Program-made: the position numbers and the translations under genes | In this document: positions 35,377 to 46,082 of the stretch, one piece after another | How the letters are laid out: every line of letters begins with the position of its first letter | How positions within the stretch are numbered: the stretch's first letter is position 1 | Notes under the pieces: generated by a model | Database searches by the model: none | What the model was told of the DNA's origin: nothing | The model's input: the letters and a program-made list of their open reading frames with translations, nothing else | NCBI GenBank assembly: GCA_003254885.1 | Contig: QANT01005778.1 | Location: 1 to 64,000 of the forward strand | Reading direction: 5' to 3' | Source: Purshia tridentata | Taxonomy: Eukaryota; Streptophyta; Magnoliopsida; Rosales; Rosaceae | DNA length: 64,000 nt

Positions 35377-35397
35377 GGAAGCTATTAAGTGACTAAC

Positions 35398-35469
35398 GTT
35401 GCCTTGAGAAGAAGCAAAGTCAATTGCAGGAGGAGAAGGACGAACTCGTTTGTAAAATCCAGCAGCCAT
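35398..35469 (-). pseudogene. Exon 1 remnant of a third phytochelatin synthase
   Basis: Reads MAAGFYKRVRPSPPAIDFAS then SQGN, closely matching exon 1 of copies A and B ([21 protein letters not shown] and [21 protein letters not shown]). It is one codon shorter and has a usable GT donor directly after AAC. The reading frame is intact. About 15 bases into the intron lies the solo LTR, and none of exons 2-8 was found beyond it, so the gene is a partial duplicate carrying promoter and first exon only. Without the catalytic Cys56 exon it cannot make an active enzyme. Confidence 0.85.
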
Positions 35470-35479
35470 TGACTCATCT

Positions 35480-37300
35480 GCTTACTACTTTCTGGTCTTC
35501 TTCTTCAATCATAGTTATGCACTTTCTAATGGAATATGTTTTGCTTTGACAAAATGAGGTGGGACAGAAACAGAGAGAAAATAAATTTTTTTTTCCGTTA
35601 CGTGGTTATTGTGCAAATTTAAGATGAGGACACACCCAACAATGGAGATTTCCAATCCGTCTGTAAATATTAATTGATCACCATGCATGTTTCATTCATT
35701 GTTCAACGTAACCCTTACTTTTAAGAAACTTAGAAAGTAAAACAGCCTTGGATTGTTGGGCCTCAAGCCCATTTTTATTTAAAATCACTTTTTAAGCCCA
35801 TCTCGATATATTGTTATTTGTTTCTCTACTACACCATAGAGTCCATGGTAAAGCCACATAACTGTGCACAAAGGGAAACTCTCTATCTCTCTCTTTCTCT
35901 CTGTGTCTCTCTGGGGATTGCTTAATGCTTGAGCTCAACTGGGTAGTATTCTCTCCCTACTTTCAGAATTCACAGTCCTCTCTCGCCTCCTCCTCTGGCT
36001 CTGCTTGCTTTCTAATCTCAGAAGCAACAAAAGGTCAAAAAGTAAAAAGTAAAAAGCAAAAACAGTAAAAATGCAATCCGGAGTTAAAAACCCAGACGCG
36101 GGTCCCACCGCTTAGCTGTAACCGGACGACAAGCGACCCGGCTCGAAATGGAATTCGCATGCTCTTCTCATTTCAGGAAACGATACCCTCCTTACAGCCA
36201 CGTGTCGACGCGGTATAAGCCGTGCCTGACGCCACATCGTTCGGAGCAGTTAGACGTCGCTTTCATGGTACAACTGACACGTACAGACAGCCAGTCGGCG
36301 GATACGGCGCATCGTTGTCGCGCTCGCGGCTCGCAGGTTCCTGTCGGCTCCGCTGGCTGTGCTACCTTTTCTGTTCCCCAAGCCCAGGCAGTGCGCTTTT
36401 GAAGGGTTAAAGCTCGAACGGCTTTAGCGGCGAGGATGGGATCGTGGCCGTTGATGTTTGGGCGATGTGGTTGATGTGTTCGAGGTTTATTCGGTTGGAA
36501 AATTTGTGGCAATTTTTTTCTGCTGGCTGGCGGGCCTAGCCCGATCAGTGGTTCTTCTGACTTCTGAACCCGACATCTTGTGCTTTACATATAATTTGCG
36601 CAAGGTTGGTGAGCTTATACAGTCCGTGTTGTTAAGGCCATAATACCCCTGTCAGTTTTTAACCTCTTGAACCAAATTCTTGTTTGCTGTTCCTGTCTTT
36701 TGTGAACTGTGTAGACTTATAGATAGTATTGTTTCATCCAATTATCAATCCTAATTAATAATCTTTACTTGTTTTGAACTTTTGATTGTAGTTATTTTTC
36801 CTTTTTCTTTTGTTAAGTAAAATTTTTCTGTTTCTCTTTAGCTAGCCTCAAATACTTAACATTAATTAAAGCTAAACATTATTTAAAGTACATGAATATG
36901 ATTGGTATTTCATATTTGTGTTGTAAAATTTTTCCAATCGTATATAATGCCACTATTACAAAATTATGAATTTTCAAAAACCAAGGGCACATTGGTAATT
37001 GCGCAAAAATATGCAGTGCAACAGAATGAGAAGCAGAAAGCCAAACCCCACATAAAAACCATGACCCAGCCACCCAACCCCACAAGGCCACCACACCAAT
37101 GTTGTTCTTGCTCAATCAGAAGTCCTCAGAGTAGTACTAGTACCTCACTCACTGCTTCACCATTCTTGGCCTAATATACCTCTCTCTATCTTTACTCTTT
37201 TCCTTCCTTACCCATTTACATTACCCAATATTCCAAGCACTATCTCTTTCTCTCAAATTCACTGCTTCTCCTCACACCTTTCAAATACCTCTCCAACTTC
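35480..37300. other. Intergenic, with a GC-rich CpG-dense island at 36080-36480
   Basis: Bases 35870-35920 carry a CT-rich tract like a plant 5' leader, followed by a tract of AAAAAGTAAAAAGTAAAAAGC near 36040. About 36080-36480 is unusually GC- and CpG-rich and contains a CACGTG core (CCACGTGTCG at about 36200). Open frames exist on both strands there (36148-36402 plus, 36192-36512 minus), but neither looks like a known protein. It could be a promoter island or a non-coding transcript. From about 36650 to 37300 is AT-rich, then the CT-rich leader of the LRR gene. Confidence 0.45.
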
Positions 37301-37313
37301 CCACCTCTCTCAA

Positions 37314-38711
37314 ATGGCTTTGTTCCATCCATTTTCCACTTTTGCCCTCGTCTTCCTCTTCACCATCTTGTCCTCCATCGTCATTTCGCACCAGCAACCC
37401 CTCCTCGACCCCGCCGAACAAGACGCCGTCTACCAAGTCCTCGACTCCATCAACTCCGACATCCCCTGGCGCTCTCTCTTCCCCGACGACCTCTGCTCCT
37501 CCGCCCCAGACGGCGTCGTTTGTGACTACTTCTACGACCCCACCAACACTTCCTCCACCGAAACGGTTCACGTCTCGGAGCTCAGTTTTGGGTACGTCTC
37601 GGACTACACGCCCAACCCGCCCTGCTCTCCCAACTCCACGGTCAGCCCGCTCCTCTTCACGTCCTTCAAGTACCTCCGCAAGCTCTTCTTCTACCAGTGC
37701 TTCACCGAAACGCGCGTTTCGGTCCCCGACATCCCTCTGAGTTTCGGGTCCGGTTTGGAAGAGCTCGTGTTCGTAGACAACCCAACTCTGGTGGGCTCGC
37801 TCAGTGGCATACTCCGTAATTTCACTAACTTAAGGAGGGTGGTTCTGACCGGAAATGGGGTTTTTGGGAACATCCCAGATGAGGTTGTTGACTTGGTCAA
37901 CCTGCAAGAGTTGACTCTTTCGAGGAATCAACTCAGCGGCGAAATTCAACTGAGTTTTGAGAACTTAAAGAAACTGAAGGTTCTTGATCTGGGTTACAAT
38001 TATTTTGACGGAAATGTCCCTGAGTCAGTGGGAAATCTCTCGGAGCTTTTGAAGCTGGACTTGAGCTCCAATGGGTTTTCTGGTAAAATCCCAGAGAGTT
38101 TCAAAAACATGAAGAAGTTGGAGCTCTTGGACTTGAGCTACAACCGGTTCAGTCACTCCGGAGTTCCTCTGTTTTTGGCGGAGATGCCCCAGCTGAGACA
38201 AGTGTATCTGAGTGGAAATTTACTGGGAGGGCAAATTCCGGAAATATGGGAAAATCTGGGAGGTATTTTGGGAATAGGACTTTCAGACATGGGGCTGGTT
38301 GGGAACATTCCTGCTTCAATTGGGGTGCATCTGAGAAATCTGAGCTACCTGGGGCTTGAAAATAACAAGCTTGAAGGGACAGTGCCTGAGGAGTTTGGGA
38401 ACCTCTTGGAGTTTGTGAATGAGATTAATTTGGAGAACAATAGTCTGAGTGGTAGAGTCTCATTTTCTGCAAGTAATTTTTCAGCTAAAACTGGGCACAA
38501 GCTAAAGTTGGCTGGGAACCCCCAGCTCTGTGTTGATGAGGGTTTGAGCTTTGCCAAGAGTGGTAGCAGTTTAAGCGATTTGAAGGTCTGCAACAAACCA
38601 CATAAACCCAATCCTGCTCTTCTCGTCATTGTGGATTCTTCAGTGCAGGTTGTTGTTCCTTCTGTATTTGTGTTTACCACAGCGCTTTTATTTATGCTAA
38701 TGTTTGCTTAA
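37314..38711 (+). CDS. RLP29: LRR receptor-like protein, RLP29 type
   Basis: Single exon, 465 residues. A signal peptide covers about residues 1-26. The N-terminal cap (LLDPAEQDAVYQVLDSINSD, then IPWRSLFPDDLCSSAPDGVV) and the block SELSFGYVSDYTPNPPCSPN match, from memory, Arabidopsis receptor-like protein 29. About nine to ten leucine-rich repeats follow from about residue 120 to 400, with the plant pattern LxxLxLxxNxLxGxIP (for example LVNLQELTLSRNQLSGEI and LLKLDLSSNGFSGKIP). There is no kinase domain. The C-terminus ends in a hydrophobic tail (VVVPSVFVFTTALLFMLMFA) with nothing after it, which fits either a membrane anchor or a GPI-attachment signal. The protein would sit at the cell surface; its ligand is unknown. 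Codon usage in the first 150 residues is strikingly C-rich compared with the rest. Confidence 0.88.
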   Translation: MALFHPFSTFALVFLFTILSSIVISHQQPLLDPAEQDAVYQVLDSINSDIPWRSLFPDDLCSSAPDGVVCDYFYDPTNTSSTETVHVSELSFGYVSDYTPNPPCSPNSTVSPLLFTSFKYLRKLFFYQCFTETRVSVPDIPLSFGSGLEELVFVDNPTLVGSLSGILRNFTNLRRVVLTGNGVFGNIPDEVVDLVNLQELTLSRNQLSGEIQLSFENLKKLKVLDLGYNYFDGNVPESVGNLSELLKLDLSSNGFSGKIPESFKNMKKLELLDLSYNRFSHSGVPLFLAEMPQLRQVYLSGNLLGGQIPEIWENLGGILGIGLSDMGLVGNIPASIGVHLRNLSYLGLENNKLEGTVPEEFGNLLEFVNEINLENNSLSGRVSFSASNFSAKTGHKLKLAGNPQLCVDEGLSFAKSGSSLSDLKVCNKPHKPNPALLVIVDSSVQVVVPSVFVFTTALLFMLMFA

Positions 38712-38759
38712 CTAGGATTAGATTAAGACCATTCTTGTGGTTTTTTGTGTTTCGTGGGA

Positions 38760-39580
38760 GGTTAGGTCTTCTAACAAAGAGAGTAACAGTTATAGCTGAG
38801 TTGGAAATGAATTTTTGAATGTGCAGTGAATGTGCTGATACAGAGAAACTATGTAATTATGGACTTTTTTCAATGAAAAGTGCATATAAATTATAGCATT
38901 TGTCTTGATTATGGTCATTTTTTCTTTTCTCCAGATTGTGGGGATTGAGCCCAAGAAAGAAATTGAATCATGTTCTGCAAAATTCTGGTGTTTTTGGTTT
39001 CTTTTTTAGTTTGATCACATTTTCCCAAATTTCCTGAGATTTTATGCCCATTTGTGAAAGAAATGGGAAATGATCAACATTTTGCTCTGATTTTCTGTGA
39101 TCTTTTTTTCGTTTTCCTTCATCCCAAACAGTCTTTCTTTACTATTTGTTATGAGTTGTTTCTTTTGAACTATTTTAGCATTAGTATAGTAACTAGGTCT
39201 TAGGTGGACTAAAGAATCAGGAGTGAGAATCTGAAAGGTGCCCAGAAAGGTTTCTGTTTGCAGTGTCAAGCATGTTTTGGCCTGTAGTTTGATTTAAGGC
39301 ATAATTGATCACAAAATCATGAAGACAGAGACAAAAGCAAAATCACCCTTGTACTGTTGGACAAGCATGAGCTTTTTTGGCTCTGGATAACTATAGACAA
39401 CTACACCAAGTGCATTGGAATTGACGTAGACAATGGACAACTAGGAAGTAAAATGTTCAAAAATTGAAATGATCATATTAAACTTAAATTACATTTGTTT
39501 GCCTTCAATTCCCTGATACATTTTATATAGCTAGCCTGATTGAAGATTCTAGCTACAACAATAATCATTTTGTGAAGAAG
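38760..39580. other. Spacer between LRR gene and CRIB gene, no gene seen
   Basis: Holds the 3' UTRs of the convergent LRR protein and CRIB protein genes and nothing else recognisable. Confidence 0.6.
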
Positions 39581-39584
39581 AAAT

Positions 39585-40589
39585 TCATGTAAATCCCTTG
39601 TCTTCCCCCTCTTGAAAAGATTTCCGAGTTCCAGGTTGTTCTGAATATGTTTCTGAACTACCATGGTTTTTTATTTTCCTTGATGACCCCCCAATGGAAG
39701 ATTCTTTGGATTTCTTCCGCCGCGTTTTCTTGGGGATTTCCGGCAGGTTTTGTGATGATTCACTGCCTTGGCTTGAATCTGTGGCTTGCCGGATGCCTTT
39801 ATCCGAGGATTCCTTAGTCTTGGAGGACCGCCTTGTTTGCTTTGTTTTATCTGATTTTTCCTTCTTGGGGGAATCAGGTCCTCCACCACCACTACCACCA
39901 CCTCCAGGTCCACTTGATGAATGCCTTCTCGACGCTCTTGGCATTTCCACCATGTCATGTGCTGGAGACTTTGAACCCTTTGCACTCTTTCGGCTCGAAT
40001 CTATGTACATATATATAACATTGATTACTTAGTTGGAAAATCAAAATATAAAGTCATTAATAAAAAAAAATGTGTACATGCATCTAGCATTACTCATACA
40101 TATATGAAGTACCTTCAGAGACCCATTTGACCTCGTTATCATCTTTCCCTCCAGTTTGGCCTAAAGGTGCTGATGCAGTTCCTGGTGGACCTTGAAACTC
40201 ATTCATCTGCATGCACAATGCACAATATGGGCTTGATGAGGTTTGTGATCAACCATTTAAGCAAAAGAGAAAACTAGTGAATTACCCAGCTTGGTGAATT
40301 TGCTGTGGAAGGACCATCCCATCCTATATGAGCCACATGCTTTACATCTGTAGGGTACCCTATCTGCATGTCTTGGTCTTTATTATCATCTGCCAAATAC
40401 ATATGTATATATACACACACACACAATAATCAACAAAAAATTATTCTTTAATTAGCATAATTAACAATACTCTCTTGCTTCTATTGGAACACAATTATAC
40501 ATACCAAAAATTTGAGAAATGTATCTTAGACCTTTCAAGAGGCCCTTCATCTTATTGTTATTAGGATCTTTGGGGTTGCTAGTCGCCAT
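39585..40589 (-). CDS. ROP-interactive CRIB-motif protein (RIC family)
   Basis: Four exons on the minus strand, 40589-40505, 40389-40286, 40206-40113 and 40000-39585, giving 232 residues. The CRIB motif lies at about residues 38-52 (IGYPTDVKHVAHIGWDG), the binding site for active ROP (plant Rho) GTPases. Before it stands MKGLLKGLRYISQIF, the short conserved N-terminus of the RIC5/6/7-like group, and after it TANSPSWMNEF. The remaining 140 residues are low-complexity, rich in Ser, Lys, Glu and a Gly run (GPGGGGSGGGG), and look disordered with a basic stretch (KKTRRKKSKES). RIC proteins link ROP GTPases to actin, microtubules and polarity at the plasma membrane. The exact subgroup cannot be fixed without alignment. 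Confidence 0.9.
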
Positions 40590-40599
40590 TTTTGTGGAA

Positions 40600-42280
40600 G
40601 ATTATATAATATCTGTATATTTATTGGCTCTATATACAACCAATTAAGCTACTCCTGCAATTCTCTAGTAGAAGTGGAATCAAAATTGGTCCTTCAAATC
40701 TGTAAATAACATTGGGTTAGGATTAGAATAGGTTAAAGGTTCAATTTCCTTCAATGTAACCAAAGTTAATGAATAGCACGAAGGAATAGTAGGTACCATT
40801 ATCATACCTCTGAAGAAATTAAAACCTTTCTGCAAAGGCCAAAATTTGCAGGCCCATGAGAGGTTTTAGTGATCAAACTATATGTCCTAAAGAAATTAAG
40901 AACGCCCAGAACTTGAATTGGGCACACATGCATTCACTTAATTCTATGAGTTTTGGAAGATGGGGAAAACTTTTTAAGAAAAAGAAAAAGTGTTCAAAAA
41001 CTAATAAACAGCTTTTGACAAATGTGCCATGAAGGGTGGGAGTGATGAGAAAAGGGGTTAGAACTGACAAACAAATTCTGTTTAATTAAAGTAAACCTAT
41101 CGTCTATCTCTCGTTTATTTGATGGTAATGCATGGTTTTTTTTGCCTAAACCCATGATTGATGGCCAGAAGTAGATCGAATTTTTCGGTGTGAAAATATA
41201 GGAAATATAAAAAAAAATTACTAGAAATGCTAAATATAGGGGAAGGTTTTAACGGGTCATTTTAATGGATGAAAATGGTAGGTGCATGTGAATTTCAATG
41301 GTTTGTTGGCTATTTCCTTGGATGCAAATCACATAAGAGAGAATGGGTGCAAGGATCACTCTCATTCTAAGGTTTGCTGGTGACTATTTGTGAACACCTA
41401 ATTATGATTCCATTGGGTCCAAAATGTAAACTTATATTGGATTTGCATCTCTTTACATCTAAAGGGTAAGTTTTTATTATTATTTATTTTTCCTATTTAT
41501 CAACTGATAGATTGACCCTGACTCCAACCATACCAGTTAAAGTACAGTACTTCTATCTGAATTTTGTTCTATTTTTATAACTTTATATATATGTTGAATT
41601 TGAAACTGGTTTTTTAAACCTTTTTTTTTTTTTCCAAAACTTTATATATGCTTTCGGGTTGCCTCATTAAAGATCATAAAACACCATTACTGTTGAACCA
41701 AAATGACATTATTTATGGCCTAGTATAATTAAAAATTAAACCCCCTTTACCCCATTAATTCACCATTGTAGGCCTTAATGACAGTGCATACAATTTATTA
41801 ATCCATCTCGTGATCAGCTGCATCATGCAGGCTGCATCTCGAATTATTGTACTACTTTTTTACTTGACAGGTCATAACTCATAACTCATTTGGACTAGAT
41901 TTCTTGCTTTTCTAGCCATATGAATAGGTTAATAAATATATAATTTCCTCATTTCCCTTAGGTGTTCTGTCACTCGAGTTGTGAGTCCGACCATGCCAAT
42001 TAATTTTTAAGGCAACTAATGGTGTTTGTTGGGCAATCTTTGTGAAAATAGGCAAATTTGAGGGCATCAGCTGGTAGAGTCGCAAACAAGAAACAAAATG
42101 AAATGAACAAAAATGTCAAATTGAAGTTTAGTGGTGAAGCAATTAATTAATGACACTATATTGTTAGGATTAAATCAAACAATGCTTTACAAGAATGACG
42201 AATACAATTAGGGTTTTTCCTGAAAACTATACATAGTAAAAGAAACATATAACTTGTAATCAACAATATTCATTTAATTG
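40600..42280. other. Intergenic, no gene seen
   Basis: AT-rich sequence between the CRIB and glycolipid-transfer genes, both on the minus strand. The left part is the CRIB gene promoter and leader. No coding signal or repeat with clear ends was seen. Confidence 0.5.
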
Positions 42281-42286
42281 TATGTA

Positions 42287-44156
42287 TCAAGCTTTCATAT
42301 CGTCCATTCCAACAGATACCTGAAAGAAGATTAAAAACACATAATTTAATAGAAACAAGCTTAGTGGTAAATTTAATTCAGCCCCACATGCAAATTTCAG
42401 CCAAAACCATATCATATGAACATGAAAAAAAAACTTACCAAGAACTTATGATTCTCTTGTAGGAGTGGAGTGAAGTTTGTGTAGAATTTCTGAATATCAG
42501 AATTTAAATGAGGCGTTTCACCTAATATTTCCATAAATTTCTTCTTTTCTGGAACAAGCTTAATTGCAACCTACATTTCAATCAAAGAGAGTCACGACAT
42601 TCTCATTTTCAGAGTGATTGAATTGTAACCACATCTCTCTAATATATATAAGATTCACTTAAAAAGGTTATCATCCCTCAATTAGAGATGTAGTCAAATG
42701 GTACATCTAACATTAGTTTTATGGAAGTTTTATTAGGAAAGCCCAACTTTCTGCTTAAAGTGCTAGATGGTCTTTCTAAATGGGCAAATGGGTAATGCCA
42801 TGAAGCAAATTTGGATTGAATCATAAATATCTTCTTTACTTGGGTTTATTTATGAAGCATCAAGGAAGCCTTCTGGATGATTATGAACTAAAACTCAAAG
42901 ATTATGGCACTCTCAATATTGAAGTATAAACCTTATTACTAAAAGGGATTGTGTCCTTACACTAAAACTTGAGCTTGCTAGCCAGTTATGCCATTTTTTC
43001 AATGTCTTGCTGTAGGCCTCTGTACAAGCTTTCGACATTTGCCAATCTGGATTGTCCAGTAAATGCCTAAACAGTTCCACCAAGTAGTCCATAGCCCTGC
43101 ACGAGCCACAAGCCCATGAAAAAATGTTCAATTTTATAAAATAACCATTTTTAACGAGGGACTTACTTTTGTAACGCGGAAAAACTCTTATATTTCATAA
43201 CTCTTTGATTATTTTTGGACCAAAATACTCTTAAGATTTAACCCCAAAAAAAAAACACTTGGCTGCAGCACCATGTGAAGAGGCCGTAGAAAGAAATATG
43301 AGATAAGTATTAGCAAGAATTGAGACAAAGCCAGCCAAAAGGCTTGCAACGAAGCTAGCTTTCAACAACCCAAGAGAGAAGTAATTTAGCACAAGCAAAA
43401 ACAAGAAGGCCCAGATGAAGAACGAGCAAGAACTGAAATGAAAACAGAGGAACTGGTCATTTCCAGATTAGAAAGCCTAGAAAAAGGAAATGAAGGTGGG
43501 TGTTAAACAACGTACCACTAGACTCTAAAAACTAACACTTTTAGAAAACGGATCAATGGTGTATATCAAGCTAATGCATCGGATTCTCAAAAACACAAGG
43601 GTTGGCATTTGCAAAACAAAATCAAGGAGTCAGATACAGCAAACATTGCATATATACCTTGTTAGCCAGAGCAGAGAATTTGTGCAACTGGATGAGGATT
43701 TTGCTGTTTTGGCTTCAATCTCAGACCGGATTATATTGTACAGGAGGTTAAATTCTGAAGGGTTAGATGAATACTTGGATTCCAATCTCTGCAATGTGGC
43801 GAACAAGAACAGAAAAAATGTTGCAAAATATTAAAAGCCAAAACAGTTGCTTCTGAAAAACAAGTCACATAAAAGAGCAGCTTACCGATATATTATTACC
43901 AACATCAGATTTCACAGGTGTAAAGGCCGCTCCAAATTTATCTGCAGGCAGAATAATATATAAACCCGAAATTAAAGTGAAAAATCAAGAAAAGCATTGG
44001 TATTGTCAGCATCAAAACCGCATCGTTTTATTTTATACCTAAAACAGGCAGCAAGTTTCTGCATACATCCAAGAAAGGCTTGGTCAGCATCTCTCCCGTT
44101 TCAGATTTGACATGCTTCATCCCTTCCAAAGAAGAAGTGAAAACAGATCCTTCCAT
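42287..44156 (-). CDS. GLTP1: Glycolipid transfer protein 1
   Basis: Six exons on the minus strand: 44156-44039, 43941-43886, 43788-43658, 43096-42961, 42570-42439 and 42319-42287, encoding 201 residues, the standard length. It is a cytosolic protein that carries single glycosphingolipids (glucosylceramides) between membranes in its all-helical GLTP fold. The residues that grip the sugar-amide region in the family are visible: Asp52 and Asn56 (KSDVGNN), Trp99 (NSLLWLTR) and His138 (TLKKWHNWLASS). The C-terminus ends VSVGMDDMKA, as in Arabidopsis GLTP1. The last exon has only 33 bases. The gene appears intact. Confidence 0.93.
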
Positions 44157-44169
44157 TTTTGGGTGTTTC

Positions 44170-45030
44170 TCTCTGCATCAATATTGAAGGTCTCAGTTGC
44201 CAATCAGATATATATAGTTGGTCAGAATTGGCAATGTTGAATGGCACTTTCATAGTTCAATACGTACAAGTTAAGAACAAGCCCATTTTTAAATGATGTC
44301 GGGCTAAGATGATCAAAAGAGTTGGGAATACCATGATTGTTGTGCAACTTCATTTGGCCAATTAAATAGTTGAATGCGTATGCTAATGTTGTAGTTAGTA
44401 GAGAAAAATAATCAAAGGGAAGGAGAGCGAGTGTCATAATACTCTTGTTGTGATTATGAGATGAGTGCTAATAAAGTTACAACATGAAAAATTCAAATTA
44501 AAATTCCCAAGAAAATGGATTGAATGTGAAATCATGGAGAGATCGGGACATAATGATTGCAAAAAGGATAAAGACAGAACGAGAAAAAAAGAAATAATGG
44601 TGCGTGTTGGACACAAACCTGGAAAACTTTCTGACCAAAAAAACCTGGAAAAAGACAAAAAGACTTGAAGATCCGAATTTTGTTATGTTGATTCCAAGTG
44701 TTATTGCTATAAAGATGATGAGGCCGTTATTTTTTTCTGGTAGAGTGTCTTTTGGTTTTAACATCCTGAATCGTTTTCATAATCTAATTTCACAATAAAT
44801 ATTTCATTAAATTGTGGTTATCATAGAACATGTGATTTTGTAACATCCTGTATTATTTTAAAAAATAAATCTTTGCCATAAGTTCTAGGGGAAAATTAAA
44901 AAATGGTAACTTATCTCTTAACTCTGACCATTTATTTTGGTTATTAAACTTTCGTAACAGTTATTTTGGTTCTTATACATTTGACAATGTTTTGTATAAA
45001 AAACAACTTATGAATTGTAACGTACGAGGT
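44170..45030. other. Intergenic, no gene seen
   Basis: Promoter of the glycolipid transfer gene on the left, then AT-rich sequence. The open frames overlapping on both strands near 44434-44800 are low-complexity and not convincing. Confidence 0.5.
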
Positions 45031-45040
45031 AAGAGTCTTG

Positions 45041-45048
45041 TATATAAA
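45041..45048 (+). promoter_or_regulatory. TATA box before the small secreted-protein fragment
   Basis: TATATAAA about 90 bases before the ATG at 45137, with a normal-looking CT/CA leader between them. Confidence 0.5.
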
Positions 45049-45136
45049 GATCAGAACAAACCCAAAAAGTTACACACACCTAAACAAAGAAACTCTATCT
45101 CTCTCGATTCCTCAAGTCAAAAGGTAAGAAAACAAA

Positions 45137-45276
45137 ATGTCATCTTCAACAATTGTCCTTAATTTGCTTATTCTTGTTGCTGGTCACAAACAATCTGTAC
45201 ACAGAAGCGGCCTCAGAGTCCGACCCGTTACCATTTCTTAGTGATCTTGATGATGCACCTGCTCCTCCTGGTTTTG
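45137..45276 (+). pseudogene. Small secreted-protein first exon, frameshifted
   Basis: From the ATG the frame reads MSSSTIVLNLLIL, the start of a signal peptide. One frame over, it continues LLLVTNNLYTEAASESDPLP, then FLSDLDDAPAPPGFG, and ends at a GT donor at 45277. The natural reading is a signal peptide followed by a short acidic, Pro-rich mature start, broken by one base near 45177. Without the shift the ORF ends after 34 residues. I do not recognise the family and found no convincing second exon. It is either a recent pseudogene or a sequencing error in a small secreted-peptide gene. Confidence 0.4.
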
Positions 45277-45299
45277 GTAATTTTATGTTTTACAAACCA

Positions 45300-45950
45300 T
45301 TTAGCCACTCTTTCTAATATTGATAATGGGTTGTTTTGATTTATGTTCAACAATTTAATCTAATCTTATACCATTTTTATTAGCAAATTATATTAGTTGG
45401 TCCGACATATTATGGCTAACATAAGATTAGATGAAAGAGAGAAGTTTTAATGGCGGCGAGCAAGATTCTTTTTTTGTTTTCGCCCTCTAAAACTTTTTTT
45501 TTAATTATTTTTTTCAATTTTTCATGCTTGAAATGAAATGAAAGGGCTTCAGCAAGCTTAGTAATGTTTTGAATATATTGATGTCTGCATGTATACCACA
45601 ACTCAGGTTGATCCAAAAAATGAAAGCTCATAGTGCTGTAGAAGCATTTTGGTCAAAATCTTATATTCTAAAACCTTGGTAACTTTGACTTTACAAAAAT
45701 GACACCAGGCTCTGTGCTTTTTTTAGAGGCAAGTATGGGGCCGAAGCCCAAAAATTACATTGCTTCTCTGTTCATTTGAGAGAGTGATATATATATATAT
45801 GTATATATATAGAGAGAGAGAGAGAGAGAGCGCTAACTACAAAGAAGATAGAACAGAAAAAAAAGTGATCAGCAAATTGAAGCTGTGAGCCTGTTGCCAA
45901 TGTCACCATCACCTGGCTGCAAAATTTGGGTAAACAGAGTTGATATCCCA
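45300..45950. other. Spacer with simple repeats, no gene seen
   Basis: AT-rich DNA, with an (AT)n then (GA)n tract at about 45789-45830, ending in the 3' UTR of the RabGAP gene. Confidence 0.5.
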
Positions 45951-45958
45951 GGAAATAT

Positions 45959-46042
45959 CTATGACTTCATGGTCTGCAAGCGCAAACAGCCAACAAAATC
46001 CTTCAGTTTCTAAATTATGACTAATGCTATATACCCAACAAA

Positions 46043-46082
<40 letters not shown>

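Noticed and set aside
34204-35396. AAGTGACTAAC occurring on both sides of the solo LTR (34204 and 35386) as a longer target duplication
   Set aside because: The exact GGAAG flanks with TG...CA ends define the LTR insertion better; the 11-base match lies outside these borders at unequal distances and may be chance.
36192-36512. 106-residue minus-strand open frame in the GC-rich island
   Set aside because: GC-rich DNA lacks stop codons by chance; frames are open on both strands and none resembles a protein.
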